DNA from: Endocalyx cinctus
Taxonomy: Eukaryota; Ascomycota; Sordariomycetes; Amphisphaeriales; Apiosporaceae
Direction: 5' to 3'
Assembly (NCBI GenBank): GCA_001600455.1
Contig: BCKC01000007.1
Coordinates: forward strand, 1,738,019 to 1,802,018
DNA: 64,000 nt
Each line of letters opens with the position of its first letter. Position 1 is the stretch's first letter. This document shows positions 24,335 through 37,181 of this stretch, piece by piece. The notes under the pieces are model-generated. The model was given only the letters and a program-made list of their open reading frames with translations. It was not told where the DNA came from and did no database searches. The translations under genes were made by a program, and so were the position numbers.

Positions 24335-27300
24335 CTAGGCACCATCTTCTTTCCCATCACGAAATCTCGTCCGTTTTGCTGCCTCATGGCAAAGTTCCAA
24401 CATGCTAGAAGTGCCTAGTAGCTCAAAAATGGTAATTTTAGCACCTAATTCGCGCTCAAACCAATTCCTTAAGTCCATGCTCAAAAGCGAGTCCACCCCG
24501 TAAGAAGTAAGAGGTCTAGTCATATCCATCTCACTTGAACTTAGTCGTAGGATATGGGCTACTTTTTCGCCGAACCACTTAATTATATTTGCCGCCACTT
24601 CATCCATAGACGCAGCCGCTGAGATGATCGAAACGTAATCTATGTAATCAGCTTGAGCCCGCGAGTTTTCGTTCTCGTCGCTGGCTGACTCGATGTGATG
24701 AAAGTGGCGGAAATGTGGGCGTGTTAGGTAGTTAGGCACGTTCTGTCCCTTCTTACTTATCACCGAGGGAAGTTCCACGCCGAAGATGGTTTGTCGACGC
24801 TCCACGTCCGTATCGCTAACCCAATTTTCAGGGCTACAGTGGTATTCCAAGAGTGAAAACATTTCTTCTTGTGAAATCTCCATCATCTGTCCCATTTCTC
24901 GGAGGGAGGTAAGCAGGCCTTTGGTTTCGGCCACGACGCCCTCGGATACTAGCATCCCGAGATTTACGACGCTTGCCGGCTCGCCCATCTCCGTGCGGTA
25001 TTGGCATAGAGCGTCTTTGTACGAGTTTCCAGCTGCGTAGTTAGCTTGACTGAGTCCGCCAAGGATGGATGATACGGAAGAAAGGAGGAGGAAGAAGTCC
25101 AGTCTTTTGGGCATCGCCATATGCAGGTTCCACGATCCTGAGACTTTAGGTCGAATGCTTTGAGCCCAGTCCTCCCAGGTCATATTATCAAAAATTGCAT
25201 CCTATTTGTTAAGAAGGTTATTATTTTCTCTGTACGTTTAAAAGTATGTGTAGCAAATTGAATGGGAAGTTAAAAGAGACGCAGGGGCAACAAACCCTGA
25301 GTAACATGGCCGATTGAATACACCCACGAATCGGTGGCATTTCCTTGGAAGCTTCTTCGATAACTCCTCGGAGTCGGTTTATATCGGCTATATCGCAGGA
25401 CGGAGCTGAGGCGCGAGCTCCTAAATCAGCTAGGTCTTTGATCAGAGATTGTGCGTGTATGTTCCTCATGCCCCTCCTTGATAGTAGCAGTAAGTATCGT
25501 GCTCCCCTCTCTACCATCCAGTGTGCAATGCTACGACCCAGGCCGCCAAGCCCGCCTGCTATGACATAAGTGCCATTGCTGTCAAAGCTGTAGAGCGGTT
25601 TTGTCCGGATTATCATCTGTCACATTATTAGCCGTAAACATTTTTGGATATACTGTTTTTCTTTTTTTCTTTTTTTTTTTTTTTGCATACGCACCTTTGG
25701 TACACTATCTGGGGCCAGTTCGATAGTGCTACTTCCAGACTTATGTCCATCACGAAAGAAACAGAGCGCTTCTTCGACATCTTCCGGCTGATAAACCTCT
25801 ATACCCAACGGGGGAAGAAGTTGTTTTGCTCGTAACTGAGTGCCAACGGCCGCTAGAATAGTGTATATAAGTTCCTGTCGTTTTTTCAGAATATCGGAGA
25901 AGTTTACTCGCGAAAAGGACTGATTGGAAGTTCTAAGCTTTGATTGAGGAATTGTAATTCCCTCTTCGCCAACTTGTATAAAACGACCGAATTCAGATAA
26001 AGAGTTCCATAAGCTCTCAGTCTCTGACTCCTTAGGTGATGCATTAACGACGACGTCGATTCCCCGGTCATTGGCGGCATTGAAGAGCACATCTCGCGAT
26101 AACTTTTCGATGTTCATTACTATGTTTTCCTCAGGAATAGTGTGATCTGATAAGAGCAGATCGCGTTGAGTATGGTTCCGAACAGTAGTGAAGACTCGGG
26201 CTCCCGAATTTAACGCTACTTGTATGAAAAACTGGCCTAGTGTGGTGACTGCGTCGTGAATTAATATGTTTTCACCCTTCTCAAGATGGGCTACATGAAT
26301 CAAACTGTATACTGCAATCACAGCGGCCACGGGAATTGTCGCAGCCTGGGTATGGGAGATATCAGCAGGGATGGCGACCACGCTCTTCGTGGGGCAGCGT
26401 AAGATGCTCTGGAAAGCGGTTGGTTTCAAGACGCAGACACGATCTCCGACTCTCAGGCCAGAGAGCTTGCCTGCAGCCTCTACTACCCCTGAACATTGTG
26501 TTCCAATCCCATTTTCGTTGGGAAGACCTGAAGCGATCGTATAGTCTCGCGGCGTTAAACCTAACGCGTGCACTCGGACTATAACTTCGTTCTCGGCCAG
26601 ACTTTCGGTAGAAATGTCGATTTCATGAAAACGAGCCGTATGTAACAAACCGGGTGAATCAATGCGCAACTCAACAGGAGGAGAATCGCCAAGTCTTTCT
26701 TCAATCATATGGTGTGACTTGCTTCTAACAGCAATTATTTCGTTCAGGTGTCTGGAATGAATGACTCGATTTACGTTGAGTAGACCTTCCCTTTCTCGAT
26801 ATTCAAACTCCGTTTCGCTGTCTTCGCTCGATAGCATCTGGTCAAATACATCGATAATCGTTTCTCCAAGCTTCCCTGGCGACTTTTTACCTCCCGGTTC
26901 TAAGGACAGTGTTACCAGTCTTCGAAGCGGATATTCGGCACGGATCACACGAGCAAACCCGTCAATCATACCGTAATCAGGGGGTATGGGGGTATCCTTA
27001 GCGCGAGATACCCACAAGATTGGCTTGGAAGAGCTGCTTATGATACCTTTAAGTCGATTAAACGCATCTTGATTCATCCTCGCTAGAAAGGGTTCGTCGA
27101 CTTCCAGCAGAGAAATATAAAGGATCTCACTCTCTTCTTCTAGAGCCTGTGAATAAAAGTTCACGATATTGCATGTGGCTCCGATATTCCTAAAGTGACC
27201 CACGATAAACTCAGCAAGTTCATACTGAGTCACGGAATCAAATTTGGCCAAGATTGTGATGGAACTGGTCGAGTCAAATGTCTTGGCAAATGGCAATGAG

Positions 27301-30300
27301 GGCGTCGCGACGAGTATAGATTGCTCGCTGACGTCAGGATCTTCAAAATCTTTAAGGACCAAATCAAGGCCCTTAAATCCTGTATCTTTTAATGTCTTAT
27401 TCCAGGAATCCACAGAGAGCAGAGGTGTGTGCTTTTCGGGGTCCTTGATACTATTCCACCAGCCTTTTAATACACCTCCGTAGAGACCAGCCCTTATTGT
27501 TTCAGGAGAAGTCGTCTCAAATAATATCAATTTCCCCCTCCTGAATGTATCTCTTTTTTAGTCTAGGATCTAGAAATGCTAGAGCGTGGGGATGAAGACT
27601 TACTGTTTCATAAGTTTTCTGATATTACGGAGAGCTGCCGGTAGATCTTTGAGAGCATGTAAAACCTATGAATGATTTAGTCAGTGTTATTCATTCTTGT
27701 TTTTCTTTCCCAATGATGAAGCTAAATCACATACGTTTCCCGCAACTACGAGGTCATATTGGGCTTCCTCAAACCCTTGATCCAGGAGATTGCCGCCGGC
27801 ATCCAAAACTCGAAAACGCATGCGGGAAGTAAAAGTGGAGAACTTTTCTTGTGCTTGCGAAAAGAAACTCGGAGAGATATCTGTGTAGTCGTAGCGAGCC
27901 CATCGCGGCTGTCCTTGCTCTAATAAAGCCGAGGTAATCGCCTGTGTGGAGCTACCCGTGCCGGCTCCGATTTCGACAATGTTCATGTTTGGGTTTTTAT
28001 GACCCATCAAATCTAAATACCTAGTTAAAGCAGGGATTTGCGTTCCATGCGTCATGAGCTGCTGATAATAATCACTTGCGAGGGAGCCTTCAAATAGAAG
28101 CGGGATAGGATCAATTTCTCCTCGAATGATTTGGTAAACTGCCTCGCTCAGAGTGACTAGTACCTTGCCTTCGGCGCTGTGGTTTCTTGCGTATTCAATC
28201 TTGGCTTTCCGGAAATTATTGTTTTGTATCATGTCAATTTCGCAATCTTGGGAGCCGTATTTCGGCCCGCGCATTTGATATCTAGCCCATTTTATGAGAT
28301 TTTGCGAATGGTCACTGAATACTTCCTTTTTATTGGCACCCTCCAGGCGATTTAGGGCGTCAAAAAGGAAATATTTGATGACAAGGTGAAGATCGTGATA
28401 GAAATCTAGAAATATATCGGTTTCTATCACGGGAAATTTCGCGGAGCTTACAAAATTCTGCAGCTGTAGTGGAGATAACATGTCTACGTCGGGACGCCAA
28501 CGCATCGTCGCACAAAGTTTTCTCACGTAAGAGTCGCTAGAATCGCCGCTGCCGCTCTGTGATATGATAGTAGTCTCGAAATTATCCATGTCGATCAGGG
28601 GCAAGCCCGTATCGCTCGCAGAGGCTCTCGCGCGTGCATTCGTTTTACGATAGCCCTGGAGGAAACACTCCGCGATCACTTTGACTTTATTATTGCTAAG
28701 CTCTCTCAATGCACTAGCATTTACCCAAAGTCGTTGTATACGACTAGGAACAAGAGTCTTCTTTTCGTTGCTTTTTGAGTCATAAGCCGGGAATACAAGT
28801 TGAAATATGCCGTCGACAGTAGCTGGATGAAGAAAATGCGGAGATATATAACTATCACCATAGGTAGCCGCCCACTTTTTCGTATCAACGGTACCTAGTG
28901 CATATCCGTCTTCTTCGCATACCGAGACATTTTCCAACGTCTGAAAAGCCGGACCGTAATCAGCATCAAAGACTGCTCGCAGACGACTGTATATTTCCTC
29001 GGAGCATAATTCCCGTCTAGTTCTATGAAGCCGGCTTTCGAATGATTCTGTGTCCCATCGCTGTAAATATCTGGTTGCATCGTTTGTCTCTTCATCGTAA
29101 TGAGCTCGGATCTCACCGCAGCAAATTTCACTCCATGATCCATCTTGATGGATAAAAAGTTGAAAAAGCTTCCAGGTAGGATTTTCGGGCAGAGGCAACA
29201 CGGTGAATCTAGTTTCGACAGAGTTACCTTGCTGTAAAGTTTTAAACGCCTTCAAAAATCGAACATCTCGAAATTCATAGCTGGAAGGTACCTGGGAGAG
29301 ATATGACAGTTGTTCCATGGCTTCTATAGCCATCACTATCATTCCGCCACCCGGGTAAAGGTACGCTCCCCCTAGCTTATGGTCTCGAAGCCATGGTAAT
29401 CGCACTTCATCTATCAAGGCTCTCCACTGCGGTTGTAGTGGGTTCCAATCCGAGCTCTTAACTCCGAGAAAGTCATGATAGGGGGTATCTCTGAGCCGGT
29501 AGTCTCTTCCGATCCGACTTTCTCGCCAATATTTCTGCTTGTGGTTGTATGAGTATTCCGGGAGGTCGGTACGAATAGTTCGGGCAATGTCTGGGATATT
29601 ATTCGTGGCAAGAAGATCCACTGCGTAACCTAACGTGAAGAACTGCCCTGCGAGGCTGGAAATGTCCTCGAAAGCTGAAGGAGAATTTCGGGACAACGAT
29701 TTATGGTAAGTGACATCGCTGCTCTTTCTCAGTGCTTGTAACGACTCTCGAATCGGCCCACGAAGGGCATGATGCGAGCCAATTTCGACTATATCCGTTA
29801 TAGCAATAGATTTGCGATTCTTAGAACCAAGAACTTTACGCTGCCTTCCAAAGTTAGAACTTAGCTTTTTCATGGCATCGAAAAATTTGACAGTGTTCGT
29901 CATGTTTTTTATCCAGTAAGCTGCGTCTCTCAACTGGGATAGGCTTATGAAGTCTCCGGTTACGGAAGAAACAACGAGAACTTCACAGCCCGGCTGTACC
30001 GGATACCCCGATAAATCATTCAGGCAAGTTAGATATTCATCAGCAATGAGTTTCATATAACGTGAGTGATATGCAATATTGATCTGTAGCTTTCGGGCAA
30101 ACTGTTGTTTGGCTACTATCAAGTCTTCGAGATAATCGAGTTGTGTTAAATCTCCCGAAAGTGTGATATTCTTATCGCTATTAACACATGCGATATCAAC
30201 TTTATTGTCGCCGAACATCCTTTTCAACTCATCGAGATAATGGAGAGCTTCTTCACAGCTCATACCGGCAGCCATCATGGATAGCTTTTGTTTTGTCGCT

Positions 30301-32829
30301 TGTAGGAATTTTGAGGCAAGACGACCCCTATGAAAAGCAACTCTCATTGCACTTTCTTGGGTAAGTGATCCGGCGCAGTACCTAAAATGGGGCATTAGGG
30401 AAGGTTCGTACATGAAAGGAAAACAGTACCGAGAGAGAGATATACAGAAAATAAGATGAAAAGACTTACGCCGCAGCTATCTCGCCCGAAGAATGGCCAA
30501 GCACAACTTTCGGCCTGATGCCAAGTTTTGTTAAAAGGTCGACTAGCGCAATCTGCAGAGCTGTGCAAAGAGGCTGACTATACTCAGGCTCGTTTATCAG
30601 ACCGGCGTCCTTATCGGCGAACATACAATCAAGCAGCCGCCATCCGCAACCTACGGAGTCAAGCGATATTTGGCTGCGAGACAAGCTTTCTCTAAAGGTC
30701 TGAAATGCCATCAAGGCTTTACCCATTCCAGCGTACTGAGATCCCTGACCTGTAAAGATAAAGGCCGAACTGCGCGCCTGCGACGCCTTGACGCTGGGTA
30801 ACGCTTGGGTAAGCTTTTGACGCAAATCCGAAGGATTAGAAAAAGTTATAAAACTTCTCCAAGAAAGTCTGGTACGCTTCACTGCGAGAGTGTATACTAT
30901 ATCTCTCATATCATCGTCCGTCAAACCGGTTTCGTGACGCTCGAAAAAATCCAACAGTTTTGATTGCATGCGTTTGATGCCATTTTCATCAGCACTGGAC
31001 CACACCAATAAACCCGGGCTGAATTGGCGTTTTATCGTTGAATCTCCATCATTGTGAATTTGCAACTCCCAATAGGCTGGGGGCTCTACTCTCGTCCGAT
31101 GGCGAGTCATGGATCCTTTCTGGCGTGGATAATGATAAGCATCATCAAGAATTACCACACCATTAGATCCACCGAAGCCGAACGAGTTGATCTGCAGTGT
31201 GACATATAATATTTAGTAAATAATTTCATACAGGCTAACATATTTATCTGGTATAAAAACTCACACAAACTCTCCGCAAACCGTTTGTTGGCCACGGCCG
31301 CGCGTCGGTAGGAATCTGTGTAATTATCGATTAGATTTCACCTGAAGACTATTTTATATATGTGTTTATCATTTTAAAAGGTTTTGGGTAATTACCGCCA
31401 AGTGGTATCGATCTGCTTCAATCTTCGGATTCAGTTTTTCGAACCCCGCATTGGGTGGGATGATGCCATTTTCAAGTACGAGGATAGACTTGAAGATACC
31501 CGCCATACCGCTGCCTGCTTCTAGGTGACCTATATTCGACTTCACAGCTCCGACCCAAAGTGGGTCAGAAGTCGATCGAATGTCGCAAAAGGTCTCTCCA
31601 ATTGCATTTGCTTCTATCGGATCACCGGTCTGAGTGCCGGTGGAGTGAGCTTCGAAAAAGCGAGTCGGTTCCATGTCGATATTCGCTTTGGCGTAAGTCT
31701 CACGTATCAGCGTCTTTTGCGCCTCACCACTTGGTACCGTGATCCCTGGAGTTCTTCCGTCTTGGTTTAATCCTGTAGCACGTATGATCGCCCTCACAGT
31801 GTCGCCATCCCTCACAGCATCCGAGAGTCTCTTGATCACAAGCATGCCAAAGCCCTCACCGCGAGAATAGCCGTTGGCCTTCGAGTCTAAGCTCCAGCTC
31901 CTGCTATCGGGTGATAGAAAGCCCATATTACTCATTATTTTCATGTAATCAGGATGGTAGAAAAGATTACAACCGCCGACCAGTCCCTAAGCAGGCACGC
32001 AAGTTAGTAAGACTATATCTTTTTTTTTTTTTTTTTTTTTTGATATTGGGAAAATTTGATATCATTGTCTAATTACCATATTTGTGGCTCCACTTCGTAA
32101 ATCCTCGCATGCCAAGTGTAGGCAAGTTATACTCGAAGAACAGGCTGTGTCAAGGTTCATGCTAGGACCTTTCAGATTGAAGAACCAGCTGATGCGGTTC
32201 GCCAACATTGACGAAGATAACCCACTTGCCGCATACGTATGCCCGTCTAATGGGTCTTGGAACAGAACGCTTCGATAGTCATCTGTAAAACTGCCGGTGT
32301 GTACAGAAGTCCTGGTGCCAGAACATTGATCCAAAGGTATCCCCGCTGTGATAGTTGGGAATTAAGTCAGATAATGGAGAATTTTCAATTATTTTGTATT
32401 TTGTATTTCACTTCCTACCATTCTCTAGAGCTCTGTAAGCAGTCTCGAGGATCCCACGCTGCTGTGGTTCCATACACTCGGCCTCGGCCGGCGTGATCGA
32501 GAAGAAAGGGGCATCGAACACGTCTATCGGTTCTTGTATGAAATTTCCGCCCCTAACCGGCAACTGAAATAAGATAGGTTACAAGTTTTAACCAGCATAT
32601 CATAGAAGAAAAGCAAAGAGCGAAGTTATCATACCTGGTCTAGCCGAGACGAGTCAGGATGATAATGGCCACGGATGTTAATCCGTTCAGGTGGGAATTC
32701 AGTCATGGCTGATCTCTTATGAAGTAACATGTCCCAGAAGGCGACTGTAGAGCTTGCATCTCCAGGAAACTTGAGAGAAAACCCGATTATTGCGATTGGC
32801 TCTGTGGTATCCTCATTTCTTGCCTCCAT
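24335..32829 (-). CDS. Highly reducing type I polyketide synthase (KS-AT-DH-MT-ER0-KR-ACP)
   Basis: Iterative synthase that builds a reduced polyketide from malonyl-CoA. Eleven exons join in frame to 2571 residues: 32635-32829, 32419-32563, 32077-32345, 31396-31986, 31265-31315, 30470-31191, 27735-30381, 27604-27665, 25695-27540, 25296-25616, 24335-25201. KS: Cys182 in DTACSSS, EAHSTGT (Ser where Gly is usual) and [20 protein letters not shown] near 650. [13 protein letters not shown] and [11 protein letters not shown]-methyltransferase: [10 protein letters not shown], then [20 protein letters not shown]: the cofactor loop reads HDAVTTLGQ instead of the usual AAAGGVGQ. KR: GGLGGLG and the Ser and Tyr of LLSSVSS and [21 protein letters not shown]. 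No release domain follows. Confidence 0.96.
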
Positions 32830-33752
32830 TTTAGCCTTAGAATAGGGGGAACAAGGCTCGGTGCTTGTACTATCGTGGTTCGCAGACGCCGCGGAGAAAA
32901 AGACAGTAAAAGTTAATTCGGGTCGTAGAGAGGCTATCAGTTCAAGTTGCCATAGATGGAAAATACGAGAAAATAGAAAGAAGTTTAATATCAAATGAAA
33001 AGTGAGGCTCTTTGGTGAATTGACATGCTGAAATCTAGCCACAATCAAGCTTACATCGCACAATGTATATGAATACGGTAATCAATCTGACAAACCCGCA
33101 GTGGTAAGAGTCGATATTACATACATGTTAAACAAGTACACGGCAAGGCAAGAATATGTCGATAAAGAAAAGAGATTGCGTCTAAATCCTTTCTGTGATG
33201 TCTATTGCGCTCCGACCTACCTAATACAGGCATGTTTTTCTACTGTTGCTTGTAAATGTGGATGAAATGTATCATTTGCATGTATATCAACATTGCAAAT
33301 AGTAATTAGGGTATCAATCAAGTTCTAAGGATCCTTTTACCTCGCATGCTAGTTTGATGTATTCTGGTCAAGCGGGATCGGATTGGATCATGAGTATACT
33401 GTAACACACGAAAATCAATGCGTCAATAAAGAAGAGGTATGGGATATGTGAGAGGAGATAATGCAGTGACGTGGCATTCATGCGCAGTCTATTGACTCCT
33501 ATAATTGACTGCATTTGTGACATCTCCGCTTCTTCATGACTGAGATGGAACCAGATCAATTGAAAAGAAGCGGAGTGAAAGTGTGAATTTAAAAAGTATA
33601 TACAGATGAGAATCATATAGCGATAATTTGTATGCTTCTTCTCCAATTTATATGCACCACAAAAGGCCATACTTTACTGGAACATTAATCGCTTTCACTC
33701 GATCGATCGATTCCCCCCAAATCCCGAGTTTCGATTTTAGGATTCAACGAAA
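32830..33752. other. Divergent promoter of synthase and hydrolase
   Basis: The synthase frame stays open upstream to 33063, but the only Met giving a family-like N terminus is at 32829. No further gene is seen. Divergence suggests joint regulation of synthase and hydrolase. Confidence 0.6.
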
Positions 33753-34591
33753 ATGCGCTTCTTGTGTTTGCATGGCATAGGATCCAACGCAGCTGTATGT
33801 TTGTGTTTAATAATCTCACGCTTGAATGATATGGATGCTCAGTCGGTAACATCTAACATCGATCATTATTCCATCATGATTAGATTATGGAGGCTCAATT
33901 AGGTAAACTACTCATATAACTTCCTCTGAGATAAAATATATTTCGTCATGTTAACTTCGACATAAAAGCTGCGCTCCGTTATAAACTTGGGAATGACAAC
34001 GATTATGAGTTTGTTGAAGGTGCAGTGCACTGGCCTCCCGATAAGGGCATTGAGAAAATATTTGGCAAGCAAGACGAGTGCTATGCATACTTTGAGCCTT
34101 CAAGATCCGGAATCCTCCAAGCTGTGAACGATCTGGTTGAGTTTCTCGATAGCGAGGACGCGTTTGATGGCGTTATTGGATTTTCTCAGGGTGGTGCTTT
34201 GGCAGCGACTCTTATCGCGGCTGAGGAGCGTGGGCTGCTCCCCACGCCATCTGGCTCGGCGCCACCTCGCCGTTTTAAATGCGCCATCCTCCTGTCATGT
34301 GGGCTGCCGTGGGATTTCGGGGCTTTGCAGGCTGGTCATACACGCCGTCTTACTTCGGACCAAGACGGATGCTGCATTCGCATCCCAACGTCGCATTTTT
34401 GGGGCGAAAATGATAATGAGGGGTTTCCAGGCAACCATGACGTAACGCTGTTGTGCGACGTGAGAAACCGGTCAGAGTTCGTGCATACGGCTGGTCATGG
34501 CATCCCCTCAGGTTCGAGAGCACAAGAACTTGAGGCGATGGTTTCAACCATCAAATTGATGATGCAGAAAGTTAGTTACTTAGAACTGTGA
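33753..34591 (+). CDS. FSH1-family serine hydrolase, probable trans-acting polyketide release enzyme
   Basis: Alpha/beta hydrolase of the FSH1 family, the group that contains LovG, which releases the lovastatin nonaketide. Three exons (33753-33794, a 19-base exon 33884-33902, 33969-34591) join in frame to 227 residues. Marks are MRFLCLHGIGSNA, the nucleophile Ser93 in GFSQGG, an acid in HFWGENDNEGFPG and the catalytic His in TAGHGIP. The microexon is needed for IMEAQLA and for the phase. The adjacent synthase has no thioesterase, so product release is the likely job. That is inferred from context and the LovB/LovG precedent. Confidence 0.93.
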
Positions 34592-35331
34592 AATGTCTCA
34601 TCTTTTTGTATGTAACGTTGCCATTAATTTCATTATCGAATAGTCAGTAATAGTAGTGCAGTCCGTGATATGATAAACCATGTCGATCTATCTCAAATAG
34701 GAAAAAAGAAAACGCGATGGCGGGCACACAGCCCTCCCAACCATTATTTAATACAAAGGAACACGGGTAAAAGTACCGTGCAGCAAGACACGACAAGTCT
34801 CACTGTTGAATTACTCCCGATGTAATTATGGATACTATTACGCTGCAACCACTGATTACGGAAGATTCTCTTGATCCAGTGAAACCAAAGTATCTTCGAA
34901 TCCTTTCAGAGCATTGATATCTTACTTCTCATACTACTTTCTTAATGAACTTTCATTTTGTTAGCTTCTATACCAACGTGTTTGCCCACTAACCCGACGC
35001 CACCGACTGAATTACTCCAACTATGTCCCAGTAGGATGGATGAATAATACCAACTGCGTCTCTCGTATTGCCTGTTTACTTCAGCATTTCGAGCCCTTAC
35101 TTTATGAATAGTTTTCAAAGAGTACTTGAGTAACACAAAAAAGTCACTGATTGGTAGAAACGTACGCTGCCCTTGGCTTATTAGTATATAAATATGAATA
35201 GGTTTAGTTATATCTGTTTCCGAATATTCCAGTCACTTTAATCTAGCTATTTGTCCGTATCTAAATTAAGTAAAATTCCGCGCGTATTTCAGTGATTACA
35301 TATTCAATAGCGCAAAAGAAAACCAGTCGCT
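34592..35331. other. Intergenic region
   Basis: Lies between hydrolase and methyltransferase. It is AT-rich and no coding signal is seen. Confidence 0.6.
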
Positions 35332-36469
35332 ATGGCTTCCGGCCCCGACTACGTCTTCACTCGCGATTTCATAGACAACAATCGGTCGGTAGTCTGTTTT
35401 TTTTTTTTTTTATAAAAATAAAAAAAGTAACTCAAGTGACTTGGGATTGCTAACATATCATCTACCACTTCTTTAGTATTAATCTACAGCATTATCTATG
35501 GTGTGAGCTGTTTGGGTATCGTATTCACCCCCAAATCCCCGTGGTAGATGCCAATCTGAAGATAGCAGATGTTGGTACAGGCACTGGGTAAGCATGCAGT
35601 TCATTCATTCCCGAGGGAAAGAAGACGAAAAAAAAAAAAAAAACATCATACTTACAGGCCCACAGAATCTGGTTAAGAGATGTTGCGGCGCGTCTACCGA
35701 AGTCGGTGCAGGTAGATGGTCTTGATGTCTCATTCGATGCTGCTCCACCACCGGAATGGCTGCAACCAAATGTCAAGTTTCGACGATGGGATGTCAAAGA
35801 ACCGGTGCCAGAAGACCTTTTAGGTACTTATGATATAGTACATATCCGAACCTTTGCATTCGTACTCATGGACGATGAGATTGAGCCGATTTTGAAACGG
35901 TTAATTCAATTGACGAGTAAGTCAAAATTTCGAATTTCTTGATAATAAGAACTTTTTCTTCTTCATTTAGGAATATGATACGATGGTTACCGAATCTGGA
36001 TAACACACACAAAAAAGAAGGTAAAAGAAAAGTAAAGCTAATCAGCCAATCAATTGATCAAACAGAGCCGGGCGGGTATCTTCAATGGGGAGAACCCGAC
36101 ATGACATCGTTCCGCATCGAGAAAATCTCACCTAGTAAGAAAAGCGATGCACTAGAGAAATTACTGGAAGCGACGGTATCACAAGATCCGCGACTGAAAC
36201 CCACCTGGGTGTCGAGGCTTCCGCAAACTTTCCAGCGGTGTGGCCTAACAAACGTCGAATCCGACGTTCGCGACGCGCCGCCCGACCTCGCCTTAGCCAT
36301 GCACGATTGTAACCTGATTCTGCATGAGCTCATCTCTCGCCAAACTCAGAATACCGACGTGTCACGAAAAGTGCGCGAGCTATTGCCTGAGGTCTGTAGG
36401 GAGACTAGAGACGGTGCTTGCTATGCGTTCACTCGCTGGACTGTTATAGGGAGACGAGCTGTTGAGTAG
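35332..36469 (+). CDS. SAM-dependent methyltransferase (LaeA/UMTA-like class I)
   Basis: Transfers a methyl group from S-adenosylmethionine; substrate unknown. Four exons (35332-35384, 35477-35587, 35666-35916, 36066-36469) join in frame to 272 residues. The SAM motif ADVGTGTG is at residues 48-55 and continues into IWLRDVAARLP. VDGLDVS is the acidic strand that follows, and KPGGYLQWGEPD is the usual late motif. Introns 1 and 2 contain long T or A runs. Its position next to the hydrolase and synthase suggests O- or N-methylation of the cluster product. LaeA-like regulators share this fold, but those are usually longer. Confidence 0.88.
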
Positions 36470-37181
36470 GTATGTCAGCCAAGTATTTCTTGGTGTGTCA
36501 GCCCGTCAGCGTACTCCATACGCGGTACGGAATCATCGAAGGATTGGAGAAAACTGGGGCATTAAATGCAAGCCTTCCTTTAAGCTTCTTTTTTTTTTTT
36601 TTTTCGTCGTGTCGGGTTCTCGGGGGGCGGGTGTTTCCGTATTATCTGCTTAAGCACTCGAGTATCTCTGTTGTCAGCCCGCTGTAAATGCAATGCAACT
36701 ATAATTTGAAATTAAGCATGTGATATGAGCCGTGAATGGCGCATTTTTCTCGTATAGCTGATCCTTCAGGATACGCTGTAGGATGAACTATTGAGTACTT
36801 AAGTACTCTGCATTCTTGGATGGTGTCGTTATACGTCTTATTTCTTACGATGTAACCCAAGTACCGAAACGATTGGTTTAAAACGTATTTCTACACCAAC
36901 ATCCCTAAATCCTTCCGCATTTTAGAAGTACAGAGTATATACTCTCTAATTGATTTGGCATCCGTATACTTTTTTTTATCAGTCCCAGAAGTACTTGTTT
37001 GTCTAGGTAGCAGTGATACAGACAGAGTAGGATATGAGATACTAGGTTACAATTTTCTTCAGCAATCTGTGTCGAACTCCTTTTTCTTTTCCTTTTCCAA
37101 ACTACTACAGAACAAAAAAAAAAAAAAAACCTACCAAATGCAAAATTGTCTTTTATTAACACTTGATTGAATTTGATATCT
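36470..37181. other. Intergenic region
   Basis: Contains a T run near 36589-36604 and an A run near 37114-37129. No gene is seen. Confidence 0.6.
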
